The notes: generated by a model not told the origin, from the sequence alone. A stretch of 37,454 nucleotides of DNA from Sulfurospirillum sp964466465 (GCA_964466465.1 CAYXNJ010000023.1:1-37454); one strand, 5' to 3'; shown: positions 16,355-24,957, numbered from the stretch's first letter. Program-made: numbers and translations.

Positions 16355-17892
16355 TAGAGCGATTGTTAATGAAAAACCATCTCTCGTTTGCTGAGTGTGA
16401 TATTGAGTTTAAAAAAGGCTTAGTCGTTTTTAGTGGTCCAAGTGGTGCTGGAAAATCGGTCTTAATGCAAGGATTACTCTCTTTATTTGGTTATGGAGAA
16501 GTCCATGCGGATGTTATAGAAGCTATTGTTGGACAGAATTTAGGGCTAGAAGCATTTGGGTTTGAAGAGGAAGAACCGAATGTTTTTAAATTTCTTAAAG
16601 CTAAAAATGCGCGTTATTTTATTAACACCCAAGCCGTTTCTAAAAAAGGAATGGTTGAACTCTCTCGCACGTTTGTCAATTATCTCTCTATGAAAGATAA
16701 CAGTGAATTTGAAAATAGCCGTCTTTTGGGTTTATTGGATGGCGTATGTGCGAGTAAAGAACCTATGCACATGGGTGAAGTGAGTAAATTTGAAACATTA
16801 TTTGCTGAATATAAAAAACTCAAAGAAGAGCTAGATCGCATTGAAGCAGAAGAGAAAAAAGTAGAAGACCTCAAAGAGTTTGCACGTTTTGAAATCGCTA
16901 AAATTGATGAGGTTTCTCCCAAAATTGGCGAAGATGAGGAATTGGTAAGTTTTAAAAAATCGCTTTCTAAAAAAGAGAAGATTGAGCAAGCTATGCAAAA
17001 AGCAGGGACTATCTTTGAACTTGAGGGAAGTGTTATCGAAGTTTTAAATCTCATCGAGGCAGATAGCAACTTTTTTGATGCGTGTATGAATGAGTTGAGA
17101 CTGGTGTTTGAAAAACAAAATGAAACCTTAGAAGCACTCGAAGAGATTGATGTTGAATCCCTTTTGGATCGTATCGAAAAGATTGCACAGCTTAAAAAAC
17201 GGTATGGCTCCATTGAAGAAGCATTAGAGCACAAACAAAAGCGTCAAGAAGAGCTTGCGCGTTATGAGAACATTGCTTTTGAAAAAGCGCAGCTGGAAAA
17301 AAGTGTGGCAAAGTATGAGAGTAGCGTCATTGAACAAAGCCGTAAAATCAGCCAAACACGCCAAAAATATCTCCCTTTATTAGAAGAGCGATTAAACGAT
17401 TATCTTGCACAACTCTATATGCCAACACTTCATTTACGCCTAGAAGAGGGCACTTTGTGTGAGTTAGGATTTGATGTTCTACAGGTCAACCTTGGAAAAG
17501 TAGATCTTAAAAAAATCAGCTCAGGTGAGTACAACCGAGTACGCTTAGCTTTCCTTGCAACTCACAATGAGTTTTTGCTTTCAAAGGGTGGGGTTCTTAT
17601 CTTAGATGAGATTGATGCGAATTTGAGTGGAAAAGAGTCGATGAGCGTAGCAAATGTTTTGAAAACACTTTCCTCAAAATATCAAATCTTTGCCATTTCA
17701 CATCAGCCTCAACTCTCTTCTGTGGCGAACCAACACTTCTTAGTGACCAAAGATGCCTCTCATACCAGCCATGTTGTGCCGCTTCAAGATGAAGAACGTA
17801 TTGTCGAATTAGCGCGCATGGTCAGTGGTGAAAATGTGAGTGATGAAGCAATGATGTTTGCAAAATCCCTCTTAGAGAGTGCAAATTTGTAA
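16351..17892 (+). CDS. recN: DNA repair protein RecN
   Basis: SMC-like ATPase that acts at double-strand breaks before RecA loading. The start is GTG 16351, overlapping the nadK stop; it gives the typical RecN opening (VIERLLMKNHLSFAECDIEF), whereas the in-frame TTG at 16339 adds an atypical extension. Walker A is GPSGAGKS (29-36). A long Glu/Lys-rich coiled coil occupies about 140-345. The C-terminal head has the signature ISSGEYNRVRLAF and Walker B GGVLILDEIDANLSG. At 513 residues it is a little shorter than E. coli RecN (about 550), as expected for this phylum. Confidence 0.93.
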   Translation: MIERLLMKNHLSFAECDIEFKKGLVVFSGPSGAGKSVLMQGLLSLFGYGEVHADVIEAIVGQNLGLEAFGFEEEEPNVFKFLKAKNARYFINTQAVSKKGMVELSRTFVNYLSMKDNSEFENSRLLGLLDGVCASKEPMHMGEVSKFETLFAEYKKLKEELDRIEAEEKKVEDLKEFARFEIAKIDEVSPKIGEDEELVSFKKSLSKKEKIEQAMQKAGTIFELEGSVIEVLNLIEADSNFFDACMNELRLVFEKQNETLEALEEIDVESLLDRIEKIAQLKKRYGSIEEALEHKQKRQEELARYENIAFEKAQLEKSVAKYESSVIEQSRKISQTRQKYLPLLEERLNDYLAQLYMPTLHLRLEEGTLCELGFDVLQVNLGKVDLKKISSGEYNRVRLAFLATHNEFLLSKGGVLILDEIDANLSGKESMSVANVLKTLSSKYQIFAISHQPQLSSVANQHFLVTKDASHTSHVVPLQDEERIVELARMVSGENVSDEAMMFAKSLLESANL

Positions 17893-17928
17893 CATATTTT
17901 TTGCACCTCTTTTCTGCTTGCTCTAAAA

Positions 17929-17988
17929 ATCATACGAATATCATACCTTTGCTTTACTCTGCGTGTAGAGTTTACATTTATGAGGAGG
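17929..17988 (+). promoter_or_regulatory. Putative control region of the lactate permease gene
   Basis: The 100-bp gap before lldP holds two ATCATAC heptamers (17929-17935 and 17940-17946) spaced 11 bp start to start. A TATCAT -10 candidate (17939-17944) overlaps the second copy. Further downstream is an inverted repeat ACTCT-N6-AGAGT (17956-17971), then GAGGAGG (17982-17988), an excellent ribosome-binding site for ATG 17994. The arrangement suggests regulated expression; the regulator is unknown. Confidence 0.35.
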
Positions 17989-17993
17989 TTTGT

Positions 17994-19643
17994 ATGCAAA
18001 CTTGGCAACAAGTTTATGCGCCTATTGGTGGTAGTTTAGGGTTATCAGCACTGGTTGCGCTTATCCCAATCGTTTTTTTCTTCTTAGCACTTGCTGTGTT
18101 TAGAATGAAAGGTCATTTCGCGGCAACGATTACATTGGCACTATCTATGATCGTAGCAGTGATGGCATTTGGTATGCCTGCAGATATGGCATTTGCTTCT
18201 GCTGGGTATGGCTTTTTGTATGGTCTTTGGCCAATTGCATGGATTATCGTAGCATCTGTTTTCCTTTACAAGTTAACAGTGAAAAGTGGTCAATTTGGCA
18301 TTATTCGTAACTCCATTCTTACGATTACAGATGATCAACGTATCCAAGTGATCTTGATTGGTTTTGCTTTTGGTGCGTTCCTAGAAGGCGCTGCTGGCTT
18401 TGGTGCACCTGTTGCGATTACAGCGGCAATTCTTGTAGGTCTTGGCTTTCAGCCAATTTATGCCGCAGGTCTTTGTTTGATCGCAAATACAGCACCAGTA
18501 GCGTTTGGCGCATTGGGTATTCCTATTTTGGTTGCAGGTAAAGTGACAGGTATTGATCCTTTCTTGGTAGGTGCAATGGCTGGACGTCAGCTTCCTTTCC
18601 TTTCTATCATTATTCCTCTTTGGATTGTTGCAATGATGGACGGTTGGAGAGGTGTGAAAGAAGTATGGCCAGCAGCATTGGTTGCAGGTGGTAGCTTTGC
18701 ATTCTCTCAATACGCAACATCAAACTTCATCGGACCAGAGTTACCAGACGTAACTTCTGCCATTCTTTCTATTGTTTCATTGACTGTTTTCTTAAAATTC
18801 TGGAAACCGAAAAATGTCTTAAAAGGTCATGTATCGGCAGAACTTGAGAAAGAGACACAAAAAGCACATACGGGTGGAGAAGTACTTAAAGCATGGTCAC
18901 CGTTTATCATTCTTTCTATCATGGTCACCATTTGGACAACCAATGCGTTTAAAGCATACTTTGCTAAGGGCGCTATTATGGCGGGTACCATTTTTAACTT
19001 TGAATTCACGACCATTAGTAAAACTATTTTTAAAATGGCACCTATCGTAAAAGATCCAACATCATTTGCAGTTGTTTATACATTTAATCCAATTTCTGCA
19101 ACAGGAACAGCGATTTTCTTTGCGGCGATTATCTCAATGTTCATTTTAAGAGTGAATGTTTCGACAGCGATTAAAACAATGGGAGAAACATTGTTTGAAC
19201 TCAAATGGGCGATTTTATCGATTGGTATGGTTTTAGGTTTTGCATTTGTTATGAACTACTCAGGTATGTCAACAACGATGGCACTTGTGCTTGCAAACAC
19301 AGGCTTCTTGTTCCCATTCTTCTCCCCAATCTTAGGATGGTTAGGTGTATTCTTGACAGGTTCAGATACCTCTTCAAATGCACTTTTCTGTGGATTACAG
19401 CAAAATACAGCGCAACAACTGGGACTCAATGAGACTTTGATGGTTGCTGCAAATACAACGGGTGGTGTATGTGGTAAGATGATTTCGCCTCAATCCATCT
19501 CGATTGCATGTGCATCTGCAAGTATCGTTGGTAAAGAGTCAGACTTGTTTAGATTTACCGTTAAACATAGTCTTATTCTTGTGACCATTATGGGCATAAT
19601 GACCATGGCACAAGCGTATATCTTTACATGGATGATTCCTTAA
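17994..19643 (+). CDS. lldP: L-lactate permease (LctP family)
   Basis: Inner-membrane proton symporter for L-lactate, also accepting glycolate or D-lactate in relatives. At 549 residues it has the family length and roughly a dozen hydrophobic helices. Family hallmarks are the Gly-rich stretches FGAFLEGAAGFGAPVAI and FLTGSDTSSNALFCGLQ, and the end region GVCGKMISPQSISIACAS. The frame is open upstream to 17901, but ATG 17994 with GAGGAGG 5 nt before it is clearly the start. It stands alone: no lactate dehydrogenase genes adjoin it, and it separates recN from the cbrR-like gene that follow each other in C. jejuni as I recall. Probable accessory insertion supporting growth on lactate. Confidence 0.94.
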   Translation: MQTWQQVYAPIGGSLGLSALVALIPIVFFFLALAVFRMKGHFAATITLALSMIVAVMAFGMPADMAFASAGYGFLYGLWPIAWIIVASVFLYKLTVKSGQFGIIRNSILTITDDQRIQVILIGFAFGAFLEGAAGFGAPVAITAAILVGLGFQPIYAAGLCLIANTAPVAFGALGIPILVAGKVTGIDPFLVGAMAGRQLPFLSIIIPLWIVAMMDGWRGVKEVWPAALVAGGSFAFSQYATSNFIGPELPDVTSAILSIVSLTVFLKFWKPKNVLKGHVSAELEKETQKAHTGGEVLKAWSPFIILSIMVTIWTTNAFKAYFAKGAIMAGTIFNFEFTTISKTIFKMAPIVKDPTSFAVVYTFNPISATGTAIFFAAIISMFILRVNVSTAIKTMGETLFELKWAILSIGMVLGFAFVMNYSGMSTTMALVLANTGFLFPFFSPILGWLGVFLTGSDTSSNALFCGLQQNTAQQLGLNETLMVAANTTGGVCGKMISPQSISIACASASIVGKESDLFRFTVKHSLILVTIMGIMTMAQAYIFTWMIP

Positions 19644-19668
19644 TTTAGACTAGTTTATACACTTCGTA

Positions 19669-19700
19669 GGCGGTGGTTTGATCCTCCACCGCCACCTCTT
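19669..19700 (+). terminator. Putative intrinsic terminator after lldP
   Basis: A perfect GC-rich 8-bp stem GGCGGTGG / CCACCGCC (19669-19676 with 19686-19693) and 9-nt loop begin 25 bp after the lldP stop. The tail is ACCTCTTT, so the U-tract is weak. It is far richer in G+C than the surrounding sequence, which argues for a real structure. Confidence 0.62.
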
Positions 19701-19723
19701 TAGAAAACTCCCAAAAAGTTTAT

Positions 19724-19752
19724 GTTAAAATCAATCTAAGATTACATGTAAT
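19724..19752 (+). promoter_or_regulatory. Putative promoter and palindromic operator of the CbrR-like gene
   Basis: TGTTAAAAT (-10 box TAAAAT at 19726-19731) lies about 35 nt before ATG 19767. Just downstream is a perfect 12-bp palindrome ATTACATGTAAT (19741-19752), overlapping a second small one, ATCTAAGAT (19734-19742). A palindrome directly after a -10 box is a typical repressor position. Function is inferred from position only. Confidence 0.42.
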
Positions 19753-19766
19753 GTTTAGGAAGATTG

Positions 19767-21020
19767 ATGGCACGCGAAAAAATTTTAATTGTTGAAGATA
19801 ACAAAGCACTTTCCAAACTCATCATTAAAAAAATGGAAACAAGTTTAGACTTTGATGTTGATGCTGCCTATACGTTTGAAGAGGCAAAGAGTCTTGTTGA
19901 AAAAGATAGTGACTATTTCGTAGCACTGCTTGATCTTAACCTCCCTGACGCGCCTGATGGCGAAGTTGTTGATATGATTTTATCGTATAAAATTCCTTCT
20001 ATTATTCTAACAGGCTCCATGGATCAAGAAGTACGTGAAAAAATTTTAAAAAAAGATGTGATTGATTATGTCTATAAAGGCAATATTGATGATGTTAATT
20101 ATATCTTCACTCTCATTGAAAGACTACATAAAAACCGTGATATTAAAGTCATGGTTGTGGATGATTCCATGGCAACACGCTCTCAAATCAAGTCTCTGTT
20201 GCAGCATCAGATGTTTAAAGTTCTTGTCGCTGCACATGGCGAAGAAGCACTTGCTTTTTTACGTGACAATCCTGATATCAAACTGATTTTAACAGACTAT
20301 TTAATGCCTGTGATTGATGGTGTTGAACTGACTAAAGAGGTGCGCAAACTCTACAGCAAAAATGAACTCTCTATTATTGCGATGACGGCAAGTAATCAAG
20401 AGCTCATTTCAGCAAAGTTTCTTAAAATAGGTGTCAATGATTTTATCAATAAACCCTTCACACGCGAAGAAATCGCGTGTCGTATTAATAACTCACTCGA
20501 TTCTTTAGAATATATCGCCAAAATAGAAGATATGGCACAAAATGATTTTTTAAGTGGACTTGCTAATAGACGGTATTTTTTCGATGCGATGCAAACATAT
20601 TACAAAGAAGCGAAAAAGAAAAATGAGTCTTTTGCATTGGCGTTGATCGATGTTGATAGTTTTAAACAAATTAACGACACATTGGGACACAACGTTGGTG
20701 ATGCGGTGATTGTTGAGCTTGCTAGAACCCTTGAAAAACAGTTAACCCATGAGCATTTGATTGCTCGTTTGGGGGGTGATGAATTTTGTGTGGTACTTAA
20801 AAATAGCGATCAGAAAAAAGCATTGGAATTTTTCTTAAAACTTAAAAATGCCATTTCTCCCTTACATGTCAAAGCAAAAGAGGCTAAAAATCTAAACGTT
20901 ACTGTCTCTATTGGGGTGACATTTAATGATTTGGAGAGTGTTGAAGAGATGATTAATCAAGCAGATAAAGCATTGTATAGTGCGAAAAAAAATGGGAAAA
21001 ATAGGGTTGAGGTTGCTTAA
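19767..21020 (+). CDS. cbrR: Response regulator REC-REC-GGDEF (CbrR/PleD-type)
   Basis: Phosphorylation-controlled diguanylate cyclase. ATG 19767 has AGGAAG upstream. The first receiver (1-125) has phospho-acceptor D56 (ALLDLNLPD) and K in YVYKGN. The second (about 130-250) has D177 (LTDYLMP), T in AMTAS and K in NKPF. The GGDEF domain (about 255-417) has an intact GGDEF at 336-340. The RxxD inhibitory site is missing (THEH at that position), so product feedback may be absent, unlike the membrane cyclase at 13934. The same architecture occurs in the Campylobacter bile-resistance regulator CbrR, which also precedes tatD as I recall. No histidine kinase is adjacent. Stop overlaps tatD as TAATG. 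Confidence 0.88.
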   Translation: MAREKILIVEDNKALSKLIIKKMETSLDFDVDAAYTFEEAKSLVEKDSDYFVALLDLNLPDAPDGEVVDMILSYKIPSIILTGSMDQEVREKILKKDVIDYVYKGNIDDVNYIFTLIERLHKNRDIKVMVVDDSMATRSQIKSLLQHQMFKVLVAAHGEEALAFLRDNPDIKLILTDYLMPVIDGVELTKEVRKLYSKNELSIIAMTASNQELISAKFLKIGVNDFINKPFTREEIACRINNSLDSLEYIAKIEDMAQNDFLSGLANRRYFFDAMQTYYKEAKKKNESFALALIDVDSFKQINDTLGHNVGDAVIVELARTLEKQLTHEHLIARLGGDEFCVVLKNSDQKKALEFFLKLKNAISPLHVKAKEAKNLNVTVSIGVTFNDLESVEEMINQADKALYSAKKNGKNRVEVA

Positions 21021-21820
21021 TGATTATTGATACGCACTGCCATTTAGATGATGCTTCTTTTCGTGACGATGTAGATAGGGTTATTCAAACGGCGTATGAA
21101 CAAGGGGTACAAGGGATTATTATCCCTGGTGCTAATAGCGAAGATTTAAGCTATGCACAAGATCTTTCTCATCGTTATAGCCATATCTTTTTTGCTGCAG
21201 GTATTCATCCCTACCATCATGAACAGTATGACGAAAAAATATTACGATCTTTTTTGAGCAATGAAAAGTGTATTGCCGTAGGTGAATGTGGATTGGATTA
21301 TTTTCGATTACCTGAAGATGCAGTTGAAAAAGAGATTGAAAAACAGAAACAGCAAGAAATTTTTGTTAAACACATAGAGCTTGCAAAAGAGCTCAAAAAA
21401 CCTTTAATTGTCCATATTCGTGATGCTAATGATGATAGCAAACGTCTTTTACTAGAACATAAAGCAGAGGAAGTAGGAGGTGTTTTACACTGTTATAATG
21501 CTTCTAAACATCTGTTGGATTTAGCACAGAAAGGCTTCTATTTTGGTATTGGTGGCGTTTTAACCTTTAAAAATGCGAAAAATTTAGTTGAGGTTTTACC
21601 ACTCATTCCCAAAGAAAAACTCCTCCTTGAAACGGATGCCCCCTACCTTACACCTATGCCGTATCGAGGGCAACGTAATGAACCTGTCTATACACTTTTG
21701 GTAGCTCAAAAGATGTCTGAGCTTTTAAACATAAGTGTCACCGAACTTCACAATTTGACCTCAAAAAATGCTTTTACACTCTTTAAAGCTTTAGAAAAGA
21801 TAAAGTTAGATACAATCTAA
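21020..21820 (+). CDS. tatD: TatD-family metal-dependent hydrolase (DNase)
   Basis: TIM-barrel amidohydrolase-like enzyme with 3'-5' deoxyribonuclease activity in E. coli. Metal ligands and motifs are present: DTHCHLDD at the N-terminus, GECGLDYF, PLIVHIRDAND, LHCYN and ETDAPYLTP. 266 residues is normal. A perfect inverted repeat TTAGAT-ACA-ATCTAA (21806-21820) covers the last codons and the stop; TACAAT inside it (21811-21816) could be a -10 box for mltD. Overlaps the preceding regulator gene by one base. Confidence 0.93.
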   Translation: MIIDTHCHLDDASFRDDVDRVIQTAYEQGVQGIIIPGANSEDLSYAQDLSHRYSHIFFAAGIHPYHHEQYDEKILRSFLSNEKCIAVGECGLDYFRLPEDAVEKEIEKQKQQEIFVKHIELAKELKKPLIVHIRDANDDSKRLLLEHKAEEVGGVLHCYNASKHLLDLAQKGFYFGIGGVLTFKNAKNLVEVLPLIPKEKLLLETDAPYLTPMPYRGQRNEPVYTLLVAQKMSELLNISVTELHNLTSKNAFTLFKALEKIKLDTI

Positions 21821-21857
21821 TAAATACTAAGCGATAAATATACACTAAAGGAGAGGC

Positions 21858-23102
21858 ATGTATAAGGTTATTTTTGTCCTTTTTTTCCTGTTTCAGAGTC
21901 TCCATGCGTTCTTAAATACCGATAATAACTATGAAAAACAACTCACCGCTCTTAAAAACTTTGACCTTCCAAACACTTTTTTGAAAGATTCTATCTTTAT
22001 CTCCATGAAAGAAGATGTTGAGGTTTATAAGACCAAACACTTTTTACGCACTTTAGAAAGTGGTGATCGTTTTGTGCCTATTTTGCAGAAAATGATGCAA
22101 GAAGCAGGTGTCCCTACAGAGTTCTTATACCTTGCTATGACAGAATCAAGTTTTGATCCATACTCCTCTTCTCCTGCACGTGCCTCTGGTATTTGGCAAT
22201 TTATTCCTGAAACAGCACGTCGTTATGGTTTGGTGAACAATGCGTTTGTCGATGAAAGACGTGATCCAATTAAATCTACAGAGGCGGCGATTGCGTACCT
22301 TAAACGATTACACGATATGTTTGGCAAATGGTATCTTGCAGCGCTTGCATATAATTGCGGTGAAGGTTCAGTAACCAAAGCGATTGCCAAAGCGGGGACA
22401 GATGACATCAGTGTCCTCTTAGATGAAAATCAAAAGTACCTTCCCAAGGAGAGCAGACTTTACATTCGTAAAATTTTGATGATGAGCTTTATCTCTGGTA
22501 GTACAAATTTTATGCTAGATAATGGGTCAGAGTATCTTCTCAATCGTGCCAATAATGCAACGTTTGTGAAAGTTTCTGTTCAAAATGGAACACACCTTAA
22601 AGATGTGGCTGAGAGTATTGGTGTTTCGGTTCATGAGCTTAAATCGTATAATCCTCATCTGAAGCACGCTTTTACGTCACCAGTAGGACAAAAAGGCTAT
22701 CTTTATATTCCTCAAGATCGTCAAATTGCATTTACTCAGAATTTTGATCAAACCAAAGAGCCTCAAAAATATGCGGTTTATACCACCCAAAAAGGTGATT
22801 CTCTTCAAAGTATTGCTAAACGATACAGTATGAGCTCTCAAGCTTTGATGGATCTTAACAATCTAAAAAGTGCTGCACTGAAACCTAAAACAGAATTGGT
22901 TGTGCCTTCTGGTACGCCGATGCCTGCTTCAACGCCTGCTTCTGCCAATGGCATTGAAAAAATTTACATCATTAAAGCGGGCGATACAATAGAAACAGTA
23001 TCTAAAAAATATGATATTCCTGTCGCACAATTGATTAAAGCCAATAAGAAAAAGAATGCACTTGTGAAAGTGGGAGAGAGTATTGTCATTCCGAAAAATT
23101 AG
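21858..23102 (+). CDS. mltD: Membrane-bound lytic transglycosylase MltD-type with LysM repeats
   Basis: Periplasmic enzyme that cleaves the glycan strand, forming anhydro-MurNAc. Signal peptide (about 1-18, ending LHA-F); no lipobox, so probably not a lipoprotein despite the family name. The SLT catalytic domain (about 70-200) has E96 in YLAMTESSFDP and the motif GIWQFIPETARRYGL. Three LysM-like peptidoglycan-binding repeats follow at about 232-290, 307-352 and 370-413 (for example KAGDTIETVSKKYDIPVAQL). ATG 21858 has a strong GGAGAGG. The end overlaps the RlpA gene by 20 bp, so two glycan-cleaving enzymes are made together. Confidence 0.9.
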   Translation: MYKVIFVLFFLFQSLHAFLNTDNNYEKQLTALKNFDLPNTFLKDSIFISMKEDVEVYKTKHFLRTLESGDRFVPILQKMMQEAGVPTEFLYLAMTESSFDPYSSSPARASGIWQFIPETARRYGLVNNAFVDERRDPIKSTEAAIAYLKRLHDMFGKWYLAALAYNCGEGSVTKAIAKAGTDDISVLLDENQKYLPKESRLYIRKILMMSFISGSTNFMLDNGSEYLLNRANNATFVKVSVQNGTHLKDVAESIGVSVHELKSYNPHLKHAFTSPVGQKGYLYIPQDRQIAFTQNFDQTKEPQKYAVYTTQKGDSLQSIAKRYSMSSQALMDLNNLKSAALKPKTELVVPSGTPMPASTPASANGIEKIYIIKAGDTIETVSKKYDIPVAQLIKANKKKNALVKVGESIVIPKN

Positions 23103-23883
23103 TGGATTAAGCCTTTGTGTTGTAGTGCTTTTATCCTTTTATGGATGTGCTTCTAAAAACGATAGTTATGCTTACAGGGGCCCTCGTCCAACACCTACAA
23201 TGGCAGCGCCTGATGGTAGCAGTCCTATTAATGACTCTGCTGCTATGCACAGAGCCACCATGCGTCCTTATACGATTGATGGTAAAACCTATACGCCTAC
23301 TATGGTGAGTGTAGGAGACTATTTTAGTGGGATTTCCAGTTGGTACGGTAAAGATTTTCATGGTAAAAAAACTTCCAATGGTGAAGTTTACAATATGTAT
23401 GATATGACAGCTGCACATAAAACACTTCCTATGAATACGATGCTGAAGGTTACCAATCTAAAAAATAATAAAAGTATTGTGGTGCGTGTCAATGACCGTG
23501 GTCCCTTCGTTGGTACACGCATTATCGATCTCTCTTATACCGCAGCGACACGCATAGATCTTGTTGCCAATGGCACAGGTCCTGTTGGAATTGAAGTGAT
23601 TGGTTTTGCTGGTGTTGTAGCCCCTGCAGGAGCTCCGAAAGAGAGCGTGGTTGAAACAGATTATCTCATCCAAATTGGTGCGTTTAGAAGTAAAGACGGT
23701 GCAACACGTTATGCTCAAAGCAATATGAATGTTAATAATCGCTACAATGCGATTATTAAAGAAGGAACCTTTGAAAATCAACCGATTTACCGTGTATGGC
23801 TTAAAGGGTTTGGTAGTGAAGCAGAAGCCTCTGATTTCATTGCAAAAGGGCTCTATAAAGGCTCATTTATCGTAAGGGAATAA
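23083..23883 (+). CDS. rlpA: RlpA-like septal lytic transglycosylase lipoprotein
   Basis: RlpA cleaves peptide-free (denuded) glycan at the septum in Pseudomonas. The 266-residue product has a lipoprotein-like signal ending FYGC (Cys about 24; Phe at -3 is unusual), a double-psi beta-barrel domain (about 84-186: GISSWYGKDFHGKKTSNGE, VRVNDRGPF with the catalytic Asp, IIDLS), and a C-terminal SPOR domain (about 200-264, YLIQIGAFRS). TTG 23083 is chosen because GGAG lies 6 nt upstream and no later start leaves a signal peptide. It overlaps mltD by 20 bp. Confidence 0.89.
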   Translation: MSFRKISGLSLCVVVLLSFYGCASKNDSYAYRGPRPTPTMAAPDGSSPINDSAAMHRATMRPYTIDGKTYTPTMVSVGDYFSGISSWYGKDFHGKKTSNGEVYNMYDMTAAHKTLPMNTMLKVTNLKNNKSIVVRVNDRGPFVGTRIIDLSYTAATRIDLVANGTGPVGIEVIGFAGVVAPAGAPKESVVETDYLIQIGAFRSKDGATRYAQSNMNVNNRYNAIIKEGTFENQPIYRVWLKGFGSEAEASDFIAKGLYKGSFIVRE

Positions 23884-23887
23884 TAGT

Positions 23888-24460
23888 ATGCAAACAGTAC
23901 AACGCATCACCAAAGAGACTCAGATTAGTGTGGAGTTAGAAATTAACGGTACAGGAAAAGCTGACATCCAAACAGGTATTGGTTTTTTTGATCATATGCT
24001 TGAGGCATTGGCAAAGCACTCTTTGATAGATTTAACACTAAGCTGCAAAGGCGATACACATATTGATTTTCACCACAGTGTGGAAGATGCGGGTATCGTT
24101 TTAGGACAAGCCTTGCGTGCATCTATCTACCCAATTGAATCTGTTGAGCGTTATGGCAATGCGGTTGTTGTGATGGATGAAGCTGCGATTGAGTGTGCTC
24201 TTGATTTGAGTAACCGTGCCTATTTAGTGTATGAAATTGAGATGGAAGGTAAAGTAGGTGAGTTTGATGTAGAACTGGCCGAAGAGTTTTTTAGAGCGCT
24301 GATTGTGAATGCGGGAATTAGTGCGCATATCGTAGCGCGACGTGGAAAAAATAAGCACCATCTTTTAGAAGCTGCATTTAAAGCTTTCGCTGTCGCACTT
24401 CGTCGCAGTTTAGTTAAAAATGAGCGTGCTGGAATTCCTAGTACTAAAGGCGTATTGTAA
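23888..24460 (+). CDS. hisB: Imidazoleglycerol-phosphate dehydratase
   Basis: Seventh step of histidine synthesis, converting imidazole glycerol phosphate to imidazole acetol phosphate. Mn-binding His-rich motifs are intact: GFFDHMLEALAKHS, HHSVEDAGI and RRGKNKHHLLEAAFKA. The 190-residue length shows the monofunctional form, without the phosphatase domain of E. coli HisB. It is an isolated his gene inside a cell-envelope operon, starting 4 bp after rlpA and overlapping kdsC by one base. Confidence 0.96.
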   Translation: MQTVQRITKETQISVELEINGTGKADIQTGIGFFDHMLEALAKHSLIDLTLSCKGDTHIDFHHSVEDAGIVLGQALRASIYPIESVERYGNAVVVMDEAAIECALDLSNRAYLVYEIEMEGKVGEFDVELAEEFFRALIVNAGISAHIVARRGKNKHHLLEAAFKAFAVALRRSLVKNERAGIPSTKGVL

Positions 24461-24957
24461 TGATTGAATTATTGGTTTTTGATGTGGATGGCTGCCTTAC
24501 TGATGGTGGAATTACGTATGGCAACAGTGATGTGGAAGAGTTTAAAACGTTTCATGTTAAAGATGGATTTGGTATCGTCTCATGGATGAAATTAGGGCGT
24601 AAAACAGCTATCATTACAGGGCGCAGCTCACGCGTTGTAGAGCGCCGTGCAAAAGAGCTTGGCATTACGCATCTTTATCAAGATGTGAAAAATAAAAAAG
24701 CGGTGCTTCAAGAAATATTGGAAAAAGAAGGACTTCGTTTTGACCAAGTTGCGGCTATTGGGGATGATTTGAATGATTTATCTCTTTTAAAAGCTGTTGG
24801 GCTCTCTTTCGCTCCAGCAGATGCTTTGTCGATGGTGACTGACGCTGTTGATATTGTTCTGAAAAAAGAGGGTGGCAAAGCGGTAGTTCGCGAGATGATC
24901 GACATTGTCGTTGAAAAAGAAAACTTGAGTGAGGCATTTGTAAAACTTTGGCTCTAA
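24460..24957 (+). CDS. kdsC: 3-deoxy-D-manno-octulosonate 8-phosphate phosphatase
   Basis: HAD-superfamily C0 phosphatase releasing Kdo from Kdo-8-phosphate for LPS inner-core synthesis. Motif I is FDVDGCLTDGGI (nucleophile D8, second D10), motif II includes ITGRSS, and motif III is IGDDLNDLSLL. 165 residues agrees with tetrameric KdsC. The TAATG overlap with hisB and 10-bp overlap with lptC place it at the head of the LPS genes, as in E. coli kdsC-lptC-lptA. Confidence 0.92.
   Translation: MIELLVFDVDGCLTDGGITYGNSDVEEFKTFHVKDGFGIVSWMKLGRKTAIITGRSSRVVERRAKELGITHLYQDVKNKKAVLQEILEKEGLRFDQVAAIGDDLNDLSLLKAVGLSFAPADALSMVTDAVDIVLKKEGGKAVVREMIDIVVEKENLSEAFVKLWL

Noticed and set aside
16680..17234. 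184-residue minus-strand open frame opposite recN
   Set aside because: Its serine-rich composition is the complement of the Glu/Lys-rich RecN coiled coil; it has no ribosome-binding site and lies wholly within a clear gene.
17901..17993. N-terminal extension of the lactate permease
   Set aside because: The 31 extra residues are not hydrophobic or family-like, and GAGGAGG just before ATG 17994 marks the start.
18381..18710. 109-residue minus-strand open frame inside lldP
   Set aside because: Cys/Asn/Lys-rich composition with no domain; an antisense shadow of a membrane protein gene.
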